A DNA stretch of 38,510 nt from Nostocaceae cyanobacterium (GTDB lineage: Bacteria > Cyanobacteriota > Cyanobacteriia > Cyanobacteriales > Nostocaceae). Position numbers and translations under genes: made by a program. Location: positions 1 through 38,510 of the forward strand of contig JASJCY010000038.1 of the NCBI GenBank assembly GCA_030065825.1, read 5' to 3'. Shown here in pieces: positions 24,228-33,210 of the stretch (its first letter is position 1; every line of letters starts with the position of its first letter). The notes beneath the pieces were generated by a model, which was not told where the DNA came from, did not search any database, and was given only the letters and a program-made list of their open reading frames with translations.

Positions 24228-25142
24228 ATGAATGCTTTTACACAAAAACCGACTTTGGTGTTAGGGACATTGCTAGGAGGGATAATTTTCAGTGGTTGTT
24301 CCTCCGTTACTACACCTTCTAATCAAGCTTTACAAGAAACAACACCGGAAGCCGCAGCCAAGATATCTGCACCACAAGCAAGTGCTGATTTTGTTTCTCA
24401 AGTCGCACAAGCCACACCAGCACCCCGTCCCCGTCCACAATTGATTAAAAAGGCAGCTATGACTTTAATTGTGGATTCTGTAGAGCAGAGTATAGATGCT
24501 GTGTCGCAAATTATCGATAAACAGCAAGGAGATTTAATTAGGCTAGAAGAAAGACAACCCCAAAATGAATATGCCCGTCATAGTGCATTTATTCAACTGA
24601 GAGTTCCTCAAAAACTACTGGAACCTACCTTAGAGGAATTAGGCAAATTAGGCACCGTACAAAACCGTAATATCACTACCGAAGATGTAGGCGATCGCTT
24701 GGTGGATATTCAAGCCAGATTAACTAATTTGCGCAAAACCGAAACTAGCTTACAAAAAATTATGGAACGGGCTGGTTCTGTAAAAGATATACTCAGCGTC
24801 GCTAAAGAACTTAGTAGGGTGCGACAGTCCATCGAACAAATTGATGCTCAGTTAAAAAGTTTACAAAATCAAGTCACTTATTCTACAATTACCTTAAATT
24901 TAGAAGCGGCAATTTCTTCTAGTAGTCCTCAGCGTTCCTTAGATTCACAAATTAAACAAGCTTGGAATAATTCTACCCATTCTTTAAGTGAATTTACGGT
25001 GAGTTTACTGAAAATGGGTATTTGGTTAATTGTTTATAGTCCGTATTTGTTAATACTAGTTGCTGCTGGCTATGGCTTGTATCGCTGGCAAAGAAACTCA
25101 AGCCGTATATCCCAAAGACCAGAATCAGCTAGTTCTGAATAG
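24228..25142 (+). CDS. DUF4349 lipoprotein
   Basis: 304 aa. The N terminus is a lipoprotein signal with lipobox FSGC (lipid Cys at residue 24), then a low-complexity Ala/Pro/Gln linker. The DUF4349 domain follows (about 74-225: KAAMTLIVDSVEQSIDAVSQ, then VGDRLVDIQARLTNLRKTE and a helical coiled region ELSRVRQSIEQIDAQLKSLQ). A transmembrane helix near 262-285 and a basic end follow. Function of the domain is unknown; it is thought to be a surface or envelope module. ATG 24228 is preceded by AAGGTGAG. Confidence 0.9.
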   Translation: MNAFTQKPTLVLGTLLGGIIFSGCSSVTTPSNQALQETTPEAAAKISAPQASADFVSQVAQATPAPRPRPQLIKKAAMTLIVDSVEQSIDAVSQIIDKQQGDLIRLEERQPQNEYARHSAFIQLRVPQKLLEPTLEELGKLGTVQNRNITTEDVGDRLVDIQARLTNLRKTETSLQKIMERAGSVKDILSVAKELSRVRQSIEQIDAQLKSLQNQVTYSTITLNLEAAISSSSPQRSLDSQIKQAWNNSTHSLSEFTVSLLKMGIWLIVYSPYLLILVAAGYGLYRWQRNSSRISQRPESASSE

Positions 25143-25336
25143 TACCTTCATAATTAGTGACAAAATGGCAACCGTTGGTGTTAAATCAGAGGCAAACTAA
25201 AATAATTACAGGCTATTTGCCAGCGTTTGGCAAGCAAAATTTCTGTACTGAACTTAATTGTAAGTTTTGTACTCATGAAGACTAAATGATAGTGCATCCA
25301 AATGTCAAGATTATATAGCAGCGTATTAAAAATCTT

Positions 25337-26869
25337 ATGCCAGAACTACGCCAATCCATTGCCCAGCACTACCACCAACGGACTAAGTACGATCCGCAAA
25401 CTATCGCCGCTAAAAATAAGGGACTAGACTGGGCTAAGCAACCCGTACCATTCAAAGAATACAAAATTGGCTCTGAATTTGACCTTAAACCCTATATTCA
25501 AGAAAAACCAGAGGTATTTACCAATAACCCAGAATCACAATGGTGGCAAAGGTTATCACGATTGCTATTTTGTAGCTACGGACTGACTGCTAAAATGCCT
25601 TCCATGGGAAGTGCTGTGTATTTACGGGCTGCACCCAGTGCTGGTGGTTTATATCCAGCGGAAGTATATGTGGTTTCCCGTGGGACACCATTTTTGCCAC
25701 CAGGTCTTTATAATTACCAATGTCGTAGCCATTCCCTGATGCATTATTGGGAAAGCGATGTCTGGCAAAGACTACAATCAGCTTGTTTGTGGCATCCCGC
25801 TTTAGATAGTACCCAGCTAGCAATTATTATCACTGCGGTGTTCTATCGTTCCGAGTGGCGTTATGAGGATCGCGCTTACCGACGAATTTGTTTGGATAGC
25901 GGTCACCTGTTAGGTAATATTGAGTTAGCTAGTGCCATCGCTGATTATCGCCCTCACTTAATTGGTGGTTTTGTCGATGAACAGGTAAACGAACTGCTAT
26001 ATATCGATCCAGTCCAAGAAGGAGCGATCGCCGTTACTGCCCTCGCTGATTTGCTGGATATTCAACAAAATTTACCCACCGGACCAACAGCCCTCCCTTC
26101 TGCTACGGAAACGGATTATCCTGAAGTTCCTGATGGTGAGTTGCTAAGTTATTTCCATTGTTCTACCCAGATTCAACAAGGTACCATCGGTAAGCTAAAT
26201 TTACCACAAGTCAAGCCAGAAAAATCCCTAGAAGATAAATATAACTTTCCCTTTTGTCAAAAAATTTCTACAGTTACCACCCCTATTGATTGGGGTAAAA
26301 ACCTTGAGGAATTAGAATTTACCATTCTCCACCGACGTTCTACCCGTGCTTACAATGGTCAAAATTTAACCTTTGAGGAACTAAAAACTTTACTAGATTT
26401 TACCTACCAACCCCAAAATTATATCGACCAAGGTTTAGATATTCATCCCGACTATTTCGATTTGAATTTAATCGAAACTTTTATTGCTGTTTCTGGGGTA
26501 GAAGAACTAGAAACAGGCTGTTATTATTACGCACCTCAAGCGCAAGAATTACGACAAATTCGTTTTAAAAACTTCCGTAGAGAATTGCATTTTCTCTGCT
26601 TGGGACAAGAATTAGGGCGTGATGCCGCAGTGGTAGTGTTTCATACTGCTGATTTAAAATCATCTGTGGCTCAATATGGCGATCGCGTTTATCGTTATTT
26701 GCATATGGATGCTGGTCATTTAGGTCAAAGGCTAAATTTAGCAGCAGTTCATTTGCGTTTGGGAGTTAGCGGTATTGGTGGCTTTTTTGATGACCAAGTC
26801 AATGAAGTTTTAGGTATTCCTAATGAGGAAGCTGTACTTTATGTGACTACAATTGGTCGTCCTCGGTAA
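25337..26869 (+). CDS. SagB/ThcOx-type nitroreductase, tandem-duplicated domain
   Basis: 510 aa with two nitroreductase-fold halves. The first (about 70-230) has APSAGGLYPAEVYVV and ICLDSGHLLGNIELASAI; the second (about 325-505) has LHRRSTRAYNGQNLTFEEL, YLHMDAGHLGQRLNLAAVHL and GVSGIGGFFDDQVNEVLGI. These are FMN oxidases related to the enzymes that oxidise azolines in peptide natural products, but this form is also widespread outside such clusters. No precursor peptide or cyclodehydratase lies nearby. Possible housekeeping flavin oxidoreductase. Confidence 0.88.
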   Translation: MPELRQSIAQHYHQRTKYDPQTIAAKNKGLDWAKQPVPFKEYKIGSEFDLKPYIQEKPEVFTNNPESQWWQRLSRLLFCSYGLTAKMPSMGSAVYLRAAPSAGGLYPAEVYVVSRGTPFLPPGLYNYQCRSHSLMHYWESDVWQRLQSACLWHPALDSTQLAIIITAVFYRSEWRYEDRAYRRICLDSGHLLGNIELASAIADYRPHLIGGFVDEQVNELLYIDPVQEGAIAVTALADLLDIQQNLPTGPTALPSATETDYPEVPDGELLSYFHCSTQIQQGTIGKLNLPQVKPEKSLEDKYNFPFCQKISTVTTPIDWGKNLEELEFTILHRRSTRAYNGQNLTFEELKTLLDFTYQPQNYIDQGLDIHPDYFDLNLIETFIAVSGVEELETGCYYYAPQAQELRQIRFKNFRRELHFLCLGQELGRDAAVVVFHTADLKSSVAQYGDRVYRYLHMDAGHLGQRLNLAAVHLRLGVSGIGGFFDDQVNEVLGIPNEEAVLYVTTIGRPR

Positions 26870-27055
26870 GATAGGCATCCTACAGCTTTAAAATTTTTTA
26901 CAGTTTAACTTCCGGTTTCTTCACAATTTCCTCACACTGTTTTTTTACCCTGGAACTATGGCTAAATTAGCCAGTGTTTTGAGTGGTTTATTTTGTGGTG
27001 AACAATAAATTACCAATACCAATTTGAAGACCCAGAGGTATAAAGAGGTATAAAT

Positions 27056-27457
27056 ATGAAAGGTTTAGTCCGATGGTTGAGCATATTTAGCCTATTGCTC
27101 ATCATTTGCTGGGGATTGTTCGGTTGGAGTCAACCTGTACTGGCTGGAAATATGAGAATGCAATCAGGAACAATACTGGTAGCTCAACAACAACCATGTC
27201 CTCCCAGTGAGATCATTGATTTGAATAACGCCAATATCATTGCCTTTAAGGATTGCCGGGGATTTTACCCGAATCTGGCAAAATTAATTGTCACCAATGG
27301 ACCTTATGAAACAGTCGAGGATGTTTTAAATATACCTGGATTAACCCAAACCCAAAAAGAACGCCTACAGGCAAATTTAGATAGATTTACCGTCACACCT
27401 CAAGTCATGCCTCTAGAAATGAGGATGCCTCCAAGACCACCCATGCCTGCACGATAA
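27056..27457 (+). CDS. PsbU-like photosystem II extrinsic protein with Pro-rich tail
   Basis: 133 aa. A signal peptide (hydrophobic 10-24, cleavage after VLA at residue 30) targets the lumen. The core [21 protein letters not shown] and [23 protein letters not shown] is the PsbU helix-hairpin-helix fold, a subunit that stabilises the oxygen-evolving complex. Differences from canonical PsbU as I remember it: a shorter N-terminal mature part, two cysteines (C48, C67) that could form a disulphide, and a tail [13 protein letters not shown]. It may be a paralogue, so the symbol is withheld. AGAGGTATAA precedes the ATG. Confidence 0.8.
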   Translation: MKGLVRWLSIFSLLLIICWGLFGWSQPVLAGNMRMQSGTILVAQQQPCPPSEIIDLNNANIIAFKDCRGFYPNLAKLIVTNGPYETVEDVLNIPGLTQTQKERLQANLDRFTVTPQVMPLEMRMPPRPPMPAR

Positions 27458-27483
27458 TTAAGTCAAAAGTAACCATTGAGTAG

Positions 27484-27504
27484 GGGTAAGGCATCGCCTT
27501 GCCC
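27484..27504 (+). terminator. Hairpin after the psbU-like gene
   Basis: GGGTAAGGC-ATC-GCCTTGCCC forms a 9 bp stem with one G-U pair, 26 bp after the stop codon. It may also be one of the dispersed repeats. Confidence 0.5.
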
Positions 27505-27667
27505 TTATAATTTACCAGAGATTCTCAAACATAGGTACATCCTATTGATGTGAAATAAAGGTATAAGTTAAGCTAATTAAGCATAAAAAATACTTATATG
27601 TAAATACTCTTCCCATTTTCTTGAGTTATCTATAAACTACTTAATAGTAGTTCATGGATACAAACAA

Positions 27668-27958
27668 ATGCTTAATTCTACCTGGTCTAAAGTTGATAAT
27701 TTCGATCTGCTTCAACCAATTCGCATCTGGCTTGATAGCATTGAAATAGCTAATCCCCAAATTGCCCATCTGCTGTGTAGAGTCATTCCAGTGCAGTGTC
27801 CCTTTGCGCGAGATATTTACTTATTTGGTCAAAAAATTGCCCATATCCCCCCCTTGTGTAAACTCAATCCTTTCTACGAACAAGTAATTGGTCTGCGGTT
27901 TCGTGCCCTTTGTTATCTTGTTGATGTATGCGGTGAAGATGTGGGTTCTTATTGCTAG
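27668..27958 (+). CDS. Mo-dependent nitrogenase C-terminal family protein
   Basis: 96 aa. The stretch IAHLLCRVIPVQCPFARDIYLFG followed by IPPLCKLNPFYEQVIGLRFRALCYL is the family called Mo-dependent nitrogenase, C terminus (Mo-nitro_C). It occurs as small stand-alone proteins in heterocystous cyanobacteria, often in several copies. Four or more Cys are conserved-looking. Despite its name it is not a nitrogenase subunit and no nif genes are nearby; its role is unknown. It is convergent with the PAP2 gene, 14 bp away. Confidence 0.85.
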   Translation: MLNSTWSKVDNFDLLQPIRIWLDSIEIANPQIAHLLCRVIPVQCPFARDIYLFGQKIAHIPPLCKLNPFYEQVIGLRFRALCYLVDVCGEDVGSYC

Positions 27959-27972
27959 AATTCATCCCCATG

Positions 27973-28785
27973 TCAATATCTGCGTCTGGCAAATTTGGGC
28001 AATATTTCCGTTGCAAACAGAGTCATAATGGCATAATGCCAAAAAGTAATTTCAGCCAGATGTTTCCAATCACCCAACAACACACTAGAACCCTTGTGAA
28101 TGAGTAAAATTAACAATAGACCAGTCCCACCAAACAAGACTTTACCTTTCCAAGTTGTAGGGGGATGAAAGTCAGGAGTAGTCAGGAAAAAGGCTACAAG
28201 CACACCAAGGGGACGTGCTAAATCGGGTAAGGCGATCGCCAGTAAAAAAGCTAGCATCACCGTAGCAACTCGGACTAGTAATAATGGCTTATTTGGTAAA
28301 GACAAGCGTACTCCCACGAAAGCGAATAAAATACCCAAAATTAATCCCACAACCACATCTACGGGAAAGTGGACTCCCAAATACACGCGAGAAAATGCTA
28401 CTAGGCTGACAAGGGTTATACTTAATACCCACAGCCACAGACGCTGGTAATAGAATGCCAGAAAAAACCAGAATGTAGCGGAACCTTGAGAATGTCCACT
28501 GGGGAAAGATGAACCATCTGCAGTAGCTTTTGCTGCTGGGGGTGCTAAATTGGGGTTTAATTCAAAGGGACGGGGGTTAGCAGATAAATCCTTGAGTAAG
28601 ATATTAAACCCTAAACTTAGGGTAGTTACGATTCCTAATTGACGACCAGTCCAAGGATCGACTAACCAGTAATAAAGGGTCATAAATACAATATATGCAT
28701 ACTCGGAACCCAAAGAGGTAATGGCAAGAAATAGGGGTTGTAATTCTTCTCCTAGTAGGGATTGAATCCATTTAATTGTTTCCAT
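27973..28785 (-). CDS. PAP2-family membrane phosphatase
   Basis: About 270 aa from ATG 28785 (METIKWIQSLLGEELQPLF). A longer form to 28866 is doubtful because that DNA lies partly in a dispersed hairpin repeat. The three phosphatase motifs are present: K65...RP72-73 (KDLSANPRP), PSGH at 95-98, and SR132-133...H139...D143 (SRVYLGVHFPVD). About six to eight transmembrane helices extend to the C terminus. Substrates of such enzymes are lipid phosphates, phosphatidylglycerophosphate or undecaprenyl pyrophosphate; which one is unknown. Confidence 0.92.
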   Translation of the reverse strand: METIKWIQSLLGEELQPLFLAITSLGSEYAYIVFMTLYYWLVDPWTGRQLGIVTTLSLGFNILLKDLSANPRPFELNPNLAPPAAKATADGSSFPSGHSQGSATFWFFLAFYYQRLWLWVLSITLVSLVAFSRVYLGVHFPVDVVVGLILGILFAFVGVRLSLPNKPLLLVRVATVMLAFLLAIALPDLARPLGVLVAFFLTTPDFHPPTTWKGKVLFGGTGLLLILLIHKGSSVLLGDWKHLAEITFWHYAIMTLFATEILPKFARRRY

Positions 28786-28865
28786 ATCAATTGAAATTAA
28801 AGTTCTAATACAGTAATTGCACTTAATTTGAATTATGGTCAATCTGTCGTTTGTTTCCTCATCCA

Positions 28866-29186
28866 CCTACGAATTAATTCGCAGGCTTATAAACCAAGCC
28901 GTATAAATACGGCTGAAAATATGAATAATTAGTCCGTTTTAACTGATAATTTGCACCAATGTCGTTTAGTCAACCAACCCACCTTTAAATTTATTTCAAG
29001 GAACCTACAGACAAAGCGCGTTAAAATGCACTCTCCTACCTTACTGAGTCTGATAAATCAGACTTTGTTTATCGGTTCCTGGGATTTTAATCCTAGACGG
29101 GAAACATGGAGAATTGAGAATGGTGCAAGTTGTTAGTTTTAACTGACTTCGTCTATGAATCTTGGAATTAATTCTAAGGCTAGGAA
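28866..29186. repeat. REP-like hairpin units upstream of the transposase
   Basis: Degenerate units of the array found downstream: hairpins AC-GAATTAATTC-GC (28868-28883), AGCCGTATAAATACGGCT (28897-28914) and a half AGTCCGTTTTAACTGA (about 28931). A variant pair AGTCTGATAAATCAGACT plus CCTGGGATTTTAATCCTAG is at about 29047-29096. A pair GTTAGTTTTAACTGAC plus CTTGGAATTAATTCTAAGG is at about 29132-29179. Several differences are paired, keeping the stems. No gene lies in 28867-29260. Confidence 0.8.
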
Positions 29187-29260
29187 ATTGTCAATGAATT
29201 CCCAGAATACACAAAAAAAGTAATTTTATAAATTCCAAAGCCATATGGGGAATAATAAAT

Positions 29261-29722
29261 ATGATTCCAATACCTCTATCAAATAAAAACAATTTTTATA
29301 TGGCATTTTGGCGAACATATTATCATATGGTCTGGGCAACAAAAGAACGTCAACCCCTAATCACAGCCGACAGAGAAACAGACCTTTATAATTACATTAT
29401 TGATAAAGCAAATAATCTTCATTGTATAATTCACGCTATCGATGGCATAGAAGACCATATTCATCTTATCGTTTCTATTCCACCTAGTTTATCTATCGCC
29501 GAATTTGCCAAAAATATTAAAGGTAGTAGCGCACATTTATTAAATAAAAATCATCGCTTATCTGCAAATGATTCAATTCCCTTTGCTTGGCAACGTGGAT
29601 ATGGCGTATTATCTTTAGGAAGCAAACAATTAGAACAAGCCATATCCTATGTTAAAAATCAGAAAATTCATCATTCACAAGGAACAGCTATCCCATCTTT
29701 GGAACGATATGATAATGAATAA
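29261..29722 (+). CDS. IS200-like / RAYT-type Y1 transposase
   Basis: 153 aa (or 140 from ATG 29300, MAFWRTYYHMVWATKERQPL). A GGGGAA 9 nt before ATG 29261 supports the longer form. It is a HUH single-strand transposase: IEDHIHLIVSIP contains the H-x-H metal motif, and Tyr in LEQAISYVKNQKIHH is the probable nucleophile. It is complete, with no tnpB partner. Both sides carry palindromic REP-like units, the arrangement of REP-associated tyrosine transposases that move short hairpin repeats in trans. Assignment to RAYT rather than plain IS200 rests on this context. Confidence 0.85.
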   Translation: MIPIPLSNKNNFYMAFWRTYYHMVWATKERQPLITADRETDLYNYIIDKANNLHCIIHAIDGIEDHIHLIVSIPPSLSIAEFAKNIKGSSAHLLNKNHRLSANDSIPFAWQRGYGVLSLGSKQLEQAISYVKNQKIHHSQGTAIPSLERYDNE

Positions 29723-29735
29723 TTTAATTTATCGA

Positions 29736-30295
29736 CCTGCGAATTAATTCGGAGTCTTAAAAACCAAGCCGTATAAATACGGCTAAAAATATCAATAACT
29801 AGTCCGTTTTAACGGACTTTGTCTATCAGACTTGGAATTAATTCCAAGGCTCAGAAGCGGTTAACATTCAAGATATTAATTATGTTTCTTGTTGATCAAC
29901 CCTTGTAATTAGCAATATTTTGATTTTGGGAAATTTCTCCTTTGCTTCTTCATCCACCTGCGAATTAATTCGCAGGCTTAAAAACCAAGCCGTATAAATA
30001 CGGCTAAAAATATCAATAACTAGTCCGTTTTAACGGACTTTGTCTATCGGTTCCTTGGAATTAATTCCAAGGCTCAGAAGCGGTTAACATTCAAGATATT
30101 AATTATGTTTCTTGTTGATCAACCCTTGTGATTAGCAATATTTTGATTTTGGGAAATTTCTCCTTTGCTTCCTCATCCACCTGCGAATCAATTCGCAGGC
30201 TTAAAAACCAAGCCGTATAAATACGGCTGAATATATCAATAATGAATCCGTTTTAACGGACTTCGTTTATGGGTTCCTTGGAATTAATTCCAAGG
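29736..30295. repeat. Tandem array of four-hairpin REP-like units (about 222 bp period)
   Basis: Units start at 29736, 29957 and 30180; the last is truncated after the hairpins. Each holds four consecutive palindromes: TGCGAATTAATTCGCA, AGCCGTATAAATACGGCT, AGTCCGTTTTAACGGACT and CCTTGGAATTAATTCCAAGG (for example 30053-30072). A spacer of roughly 110 bp containing GGTTAACATTCAAGATATTA and TTGTTGATCAACCCTTG follows. Spacers of units 1 and 2 are almost identical, so the array arose by recent tandem duplication. It lies immediately downstream of the transposase. Nothing else is seen up to 30423. Confidence 0.92.
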
Positions 30296-30423
30296 CAACG
30301 AAATGATAATTTGATTCCAAGGTTACAGGATTGATAAATCAATTCAAAAGCTGGAAAATAATTAATTAATTTAAAAGCGCTATTAGCAATGTAAAATCTT
30401 TCTTATCCCCTACCCCATAACCT

Positions 30424-30780
30424 ATGTCCATCCAAGTCTACGGCATACCCAACTGCGGAACTTGTAAAAAAGCTTTCCAGTGGTTAAAAGATAACAATAT
30501 TGATTACGAATTTATTAACACCAAAGAAAATCCCCCTACCCGAGACACAATTCAAAACTGGGTAGAATCCTTAGGTTCCAAACCCATGCGCAACACCTCT
30601 GGTCAATCTTACCGTACTCTGGGTGAAGAAAAAAAGACTTGGACGGACGAACAGTGGATTGAAGCCTTTGCTAACGATGCGATGCTGCTAAAACGTCCTC
30701 TATTTGTCAAAGACGGAGAAGCCGTACTGGTAGGATTTCGAGAAAAAGCAGATACCATCCGCGAAAAATTGCAACCTTAA
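30424..30780 (+). CDS. Spx/MgsR/ArsC-related thioredoxin-fold protein
   Basis: 118 aa. A CxxC pair, C11-G-T-C14 (YGIPNCGTCKKAFQWL), begins the thioredoxin fold and LKRPLFVKDGEAVLVGF near the C terminus is the conserved Arg-Pro segment of the ArsC/Spx/YffB group. Members are arsenate reductases using glutaredoxin or stress regulators of RNA polymerase; the CxxC form is usual for Spx/MgsR-type proteins. No arsenic genes are adjacent, so function is open. No clear ribosome-binding site. Confidence 0.88.
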   Translation: MSIQVYGIPNCGTCKKAFQWLKDNNIDYEFINTKENPPTRDTIQNWVESLGSKPMRNTSGQSYRTLGEEKKTWTDEQWIEAFANDAMLLKRPLFVKDGEAVLVGFREKADTIREKLQP

Positions 30781-30829
30781 AGTGCAAATGTGACAAGATG
30801 GGAAAAGTGTCTATTGAAATTATTCCCCA

Positions 30830-31243
30830 ATGTCTGCAAGTGATTCATCTCTAGATGCCACTATTCAACATCTACAAGAAGTACGTCTGTTGCTTCTACG
30901 GCTACACAAGGCATTATTAGACTCAGAACGTATTACCTACGAGCAATTATATGGCAATATTCCATCTAAAGGAGAGTTTTTTCAGCTAGTTATCGGACAC
31001 GAGTGGTTTAGCTGGCTGCGTCCCATATCTCAATTCATTGTCCAGATTGATGAAGCTTTAAGTGCGAAAGAACCAATAACCTTGAATCAAGCCAATGAAC
31101 TGTTGCAAGAAGCAAGCACACTGCTACAACCATCAAATCAAGGTTCTACCTCAGAACAACGTTATTACCATGCTATCCAACGAGACCCTAATATTGCCCT
31201 GATGCACGCCGAACTGTCAAAATTATTAACTAGTGAACAGTAA
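30830..31243 (+). CDS. Conserved hypothetical helical protein
   Basis: 137 aa, soluble, mostly helical (DATIQHLQEVRLLLLRLHKALLDSERITYEQLYG), with a central FFQLVIGHEWFSWLRPISQFIVQIDE that looks conserved, then a helix and a tail ending HAELSKLLTSEQ. I have seen similar proteins of this length in many bacteria without a function. It starts 49 bp after the Spx-like gene and may be cotranscribed with it. Confidence 0.75.
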   Translation: MSASDSSLDATIQHLQEVRLLLLRLHKALLDSERITYEQLYGNIPSKGEFFQLVIGHEWFSWLRPISQFIVQIDEALSAKEPITLNQANELLQEASTLLQPSNQGSTSEQRYYHAIQRDPNIALMHAELSKLLTSEQ

Positions 31244-31442
31244 ATTGATCAAGAAATGCTCTCTATTTTCCAGTCCCCCAGATCAGCAAATTTTCGCATT
31301 ATGGACAGAAAAACAGACAAAATAGATTTTTTCCCATATTCCCCGAGATTCCAATCCCTTCCTACTGGAGGCTAGTTTATTAAGTACATCTTTCATATAA
31401 TGAGTGAGATATAGATGAACTTTTATTAAGCAAGGAGTAGGT

Positions 31443-32918
31443 ATGTACATCGTACAAGTTGCCTCAGAATGCGCTCCTGTAATCAAAGCCGGAGGGTTAG
31501 GTGATGTTGTGTACGGTTTGAGTCGGGAGTTGGAAAAACGGGGGCATTGCGTCGAGCTAATTCTACCAAAGTACGATTGCATGCGCTACGACCATATTTG
31601 GGGACTTCATGAAGCTTACCTTAACTTATGGGTACCTTGGTATGGTGGTGCTATCCACTGTACAGTATTCTGTGGTTGGGTACATGGACGGTTGTGTTTC
31701 TTTATTGAACCCCACTCCGGTGATAATTTCTTTCATCGGGGTTGTTATTACGGTTGTAATGATGACAATATGCGGTTTGCCTTTTTTAGTAAAGCCGCGT
31801 TGCAATTTTTGCAACAAAGTAACAAGAAACCTGATGTGATCCACTGTCACGATTGGCAAACTGGTTTAGTTCCTGTGATGTTGTATGAAATGTACAAGTA
31901 TCATGGCATGGCAAACCAGCGAGTTTGCTATACCATCCACAACTTTAAACATCAGGGAATAGCTGGTGCTGAGGTTCTGTGGGGAACAGGTCTAAACCGT
32001 GGAGATTACTACTTCCAATATGATAAGCTGCGGGATAATTTTAATCCCTTTGCCCTAAATATGATGAAAGGGGGTATTATTTACTCCAATGCTGTCACTA
32101 CGGTTTCTCCCCATCACGCTTGGGAAGCTCATCATACGGATGTTGGCTGTGGTTTAAGTCATACTTTACACATACACGAGCATAAGTTCCAAGGTGTGCT
32201 TAACGGTATTGATTATGACTTTTGGAACCCGGAAGTTGACCGTTATATTCCCTATAGCTACAGCAAGACAGATTTTGAACAAAAAGCTTATAACAAGAAG
32301 GCTCTACGGGAACGCTTAAACTTGAGCCATACAGATAAGCCGATTATTGCCTATATTGGGCGCTTAGATGATCAAAAAGGGGTACACTTGGTACATCATG
32401 CCATGTACTATGCACTCAATCTAGGAGCGCAATTTGTGCTGTTGGGTTCTGCAACCGAACATGGTATTAACGCCCATTTTTGGCATGAGAAACACCATTT
32501 GCATTATAATCGCGACGTTCATTTAGAGTTGGGCTTTAATGAAGAATTATCCCACCTGATTTATGCTGGAGCGGATATGATTGTTGTCCCCAGTAATTTT
32601 GAGCCTTGTGGCTTAACTCAAATGATTGGGTTGAAGTATGGTACTGTGCCTATTGTTAGGGGAGTTGGAGGACTGGTAAATACGGTATTTGACCGCGATT
32701 ACGACCAGAAGAAACCCCCAGAAAAACGTAATGGTTATGTGTTTTATCAAACAGACCAGTATGCTTTAGAGTCAGCAATGGAACGAGCAATCGGCTTATG
32801 GTACGAATATTCTGAGGAATTCCGCCAACTTGCGCTGCAAGGTATGGAATATGACTACTCTTGGAATTATCCAGGAGCAAAATATGTGGAGATTTACGAC
32901 CAAATTCGCCATCAATAA
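31443..32918 (+). CDS. glgA: Glycogen synthase (ADP-glucose type)
   Basis: 491 aa, GT5 family. It transfers glucose from ADP-glucose to alpha-1,4-glucan. The N-terminal substrate motif K15-A-G-G-L-G is present, with VIHCHDWQTGLVPVMLYE in the first domain and YIGRLDDQKGVHLV plus VVPSNFEPCGLTQMIGLKYG in the C-terminal domain, covering the donor-binding Lys/Arg and the catalytic Glu. Cyanobacteria often have two isoforms; MYIVQVASECAPVIKAGGLGDV without an N-terminal extension resembles the one close to plant starch synthases III/IV, which I infer only from memory. AAGGAG lies just before the ATG. Confidence 0.95.
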   Translation: MYIVQVASECAPVIKAGGLGDVVYGLSRELEKRGHCVELILPKYDCMRYDHIWGLHEAYLNLWVPWYGGAIHCTVFCGWVHGRLCFFIEPHSGDNFFHRGCYYGCNDDNMRFAFFSKAALQFLQQSNKKPDVIHCHDWQTGLVPVMLYEMYKYHGMANQRVCYTIHNFKHQGIAGAEVLWGTGLNRGDYYFQYDKLRDNFNPFALNMMKGGIIYSNAVTTVSPHHAWEAHHTDVGCGLSHTLHIHEHKFQGVLNGIDYDFWNPEVDRYIPYSYSKTDFEQKAYNKKALRERLNLSHTDKPIIAYIGRLDDQKGVHLVHHAMYYALNLGAQFVLLGSATEHGINAHFWHEKHHLHYNRDVHLELGFNEELSHLIYAGADMIVVPSNFEPCGLTQMIGLKYGTVPIVRGVGGLVNTVFDRDYDQKKPPEKRNGYVFYQTDQYALESAMERAIGLWYEYSEEFRQLALQGMEYDYSWNYPGAKYVEIYDQIRHQ

Positions 32919-32948
32919 GTAACAATCTTCCCTTGAGTGTCTTAGTAG

Positions 32949-33146
32949 CTCATATCTTGCACAGGAGAAACCGGGTTTATAAATGTTCATATTAGGGTTT
33001 TGACAGATCAATATTCCTAATAGACATCTTTGGAAATTAAATATGCGTCAACCAGAACCCTTGTAGAGACGCGATATATCGCGTCTCTACATTCTTTTTC
33101 ACCAGATGTCTAATGAACCCGGTTTATGATGTAGGTGCAAGATGTC
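32949..33146. mobile_element. CATCTTGCACC-family element with a nested MITE
   Basis: The left part (CTCATATCTTGCAC, GAAACCGGGTTTATAAATG, GGGTTTTGACAG) and right part (AGGTGCAAGATGT, 33133-33145) match the element at 23117-23236. Between them, 33023-33110 is an insertion of the ACATCTGGTG family. The order of events is therefore readable: the outer element was there first. Confidence 0.8.
33023..33110. mobile_element. MITE family ACATCTGGTG, copy with core palindrome B
   Basis: 88 bp, ends GACATCT and AGATGTC, flanked by TA on both sides. The framework AAATTAAATATG...ACCCTTGT and CATTCTTTTTCACCAGATGT matches 13881-13972 in reverse. The centre is a perfect 30 bp palindrome (33062-33091, arm TGTAGAGACGCGATA) unrelated in sequence to the one in the other copy. 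Confidence 0.82.
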
Positions 33147-33210
33147 AGGTAGAGGTACTTTCTACGGATGCGTAGATTTGTAGAGGTTAAATGTTGCACT
33201 TATTATTTCT

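Noticed and set aside
25337-26869. SagB-type enzyme as part of a peptide natural-product cluster
   Set aside because: No cyclodehydratase, precursor peptide or transporter is nearby, and the neighbours are a lipoprotein and a photosystem gene.
27668-27958. Part of a nif cluster
   Set aside because: The family name mentions nitrogenase, but no nif gene is adjacent and such small proteins are scattered in these genomes.
29736-30295. Possible CRISPR array or tRNA-like cluster of hairpins
   Set aside because: Repeats are 222 bp with multiple internal palindromes and identical spacers; no tRNA T-loop or anticodon arms are visible.
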